In this document: positions 46,605 to 46,704 of the stretch, piece by piece
Position numbering within the stretch: position 1 is the stretch's first letter
How the letters are laid out: each line of letters starts with the position of its first letter
From: Pelargonium nanum
Lineage: Eukaryota; Streptophyta; Magnoliopsida; Geraniales; Geraniaceae
Length of the DNA: 46,704 bases
Assembly (NCBI GenBank): GCA_036897485.1
Contig: JAYMTF010000189.1
Coordinates: 1-46,704 of the forward strand
Reading direction: 5' to 3'
Made by a program: the position numbers and the translations under genes
The notes under the pieces: generated by a model
Told to the model about the DNA's origin: nothing
Databases searched by the model: none
The model's input: only the letters and a program-made list of their open reading frames with translations

Positions 46605-46704
46605 AAAAGACTCAATTTGGTTCTCGAACTTTGGTGTTTTGACCCAATTTGGTCTATAAACTTTGTTTAACCAAAATTAGTCCCTGAACTTTCACATTTT
46701 AATC
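46605..46704 (+). repeat. Internally repeated 'aatttggt..taaacttt' dispersed repeat at the right edge
   Basis: Three units of about 27-30 bp carry 'caatttggttctcgaactt', 'caatttggtctataaactt' and 'aaattagtccctgaacttt'. This is a familiar high-copy motif of non-autonomous plant repeats. The element runs off the window. Confidence 0.5.

Noticed and set aside
1-46704. A new defence-type or biosynthetic gene cluster
   Set aside because: The genes belong to unrelated, well-known plant families and the order is explained by ancestral synteny. I found no co-directional, functionally linked set and no CRISPR-like array.

Overview
The window is nuclear DNA of a flowering plant, most likely a eudicot. 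Its genes have GT-AG introns and lie in AT-rich intergenic DNA with microsatellites, SINE- and LINE-type retroposons and old LTR fragments. All seven recognisable genes belong to plant families. I cannot name the species.

Layout from left to right: (1) 1-416, old LTR/TRIM-like DNA with degenerate 52-60 bp tandem units; (2) 417-3430, AT-rich spacer with a SINE-like piece, then the promoter of the first gene; (3) 5145-8931 (+), a GALT1-type beta-1,3-galactosyltransferase with a galectin domain, 7 coding exons; (4) 9991-10662 (+), an intronless RING-H2 ubiquitin ligase of the MPSR1 type; (5) 12357-13878 (-), a PHL8-type MYB-CC factor, 6 coding exons; (6) 19485-21857 (+), a cycling Dof factor, 2 coding exons; (7) 24642-25163 (+), an intronless EF-hand calmodulin-like protein; (8) 26937-28539 (-), a subgroup-21 R2R3-MYB of the LOF1/LOF2 (MYB117/MYB105) type, 3 exons; (9) 28540-38100, about 9.5 kb without a recognisable protein gene, holding CT/GA tracts, G-boxes, a SINE-like piece and a pair of related LTR-like segments; (10) 38719-43201 (+), a MIKC*-type MADS-box gene (AGL30/AGL65/AGL94 clade) with 11 coding exons, including 19-nt and 16-nt microexons and a LINE remnant in intron 1; (11) 43202-46704, AT-rich spacer with a GC-richer, G-box-bearing promoter-like island at about 45.0-45.3 kb and a LINE 3' end near the right edge.

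The gene order is the strongest biological signal. From memory of Arabidopsis gene numbering, GALT1, MPSR1, CDF6 and MYB117 are At1g26810, At1g26800, At1g26790 and At1g26780. PHL8, CDF5, MYB105 and AGL94 are At1g69580, At1g69570, At1g69560 and At1g69540. This window interleaves both sets in one collinear series, so it looks like the unfractionated counterpart of a segment that Arabidopsis duplicated and then thinned. The EF-hand gene is the one member I cannot place in either Arabidopsis segment.

The genes do not form a pathway. They act in N-glycan capping in the Golgi, protein quality control, MYB-CC transcription, photoperiod and clock output, calcium sensing, organ-boundary patterning and (by family) pollen development. 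I found no CRISPR array, rRNA gene, complete tRNA gene or convincing microRNA precursor, and no clear sign of a wholly new system. The most useful leads are the collinear block, the large MYB-MADS spacer and the possible antisense RNA at the Dof locus.
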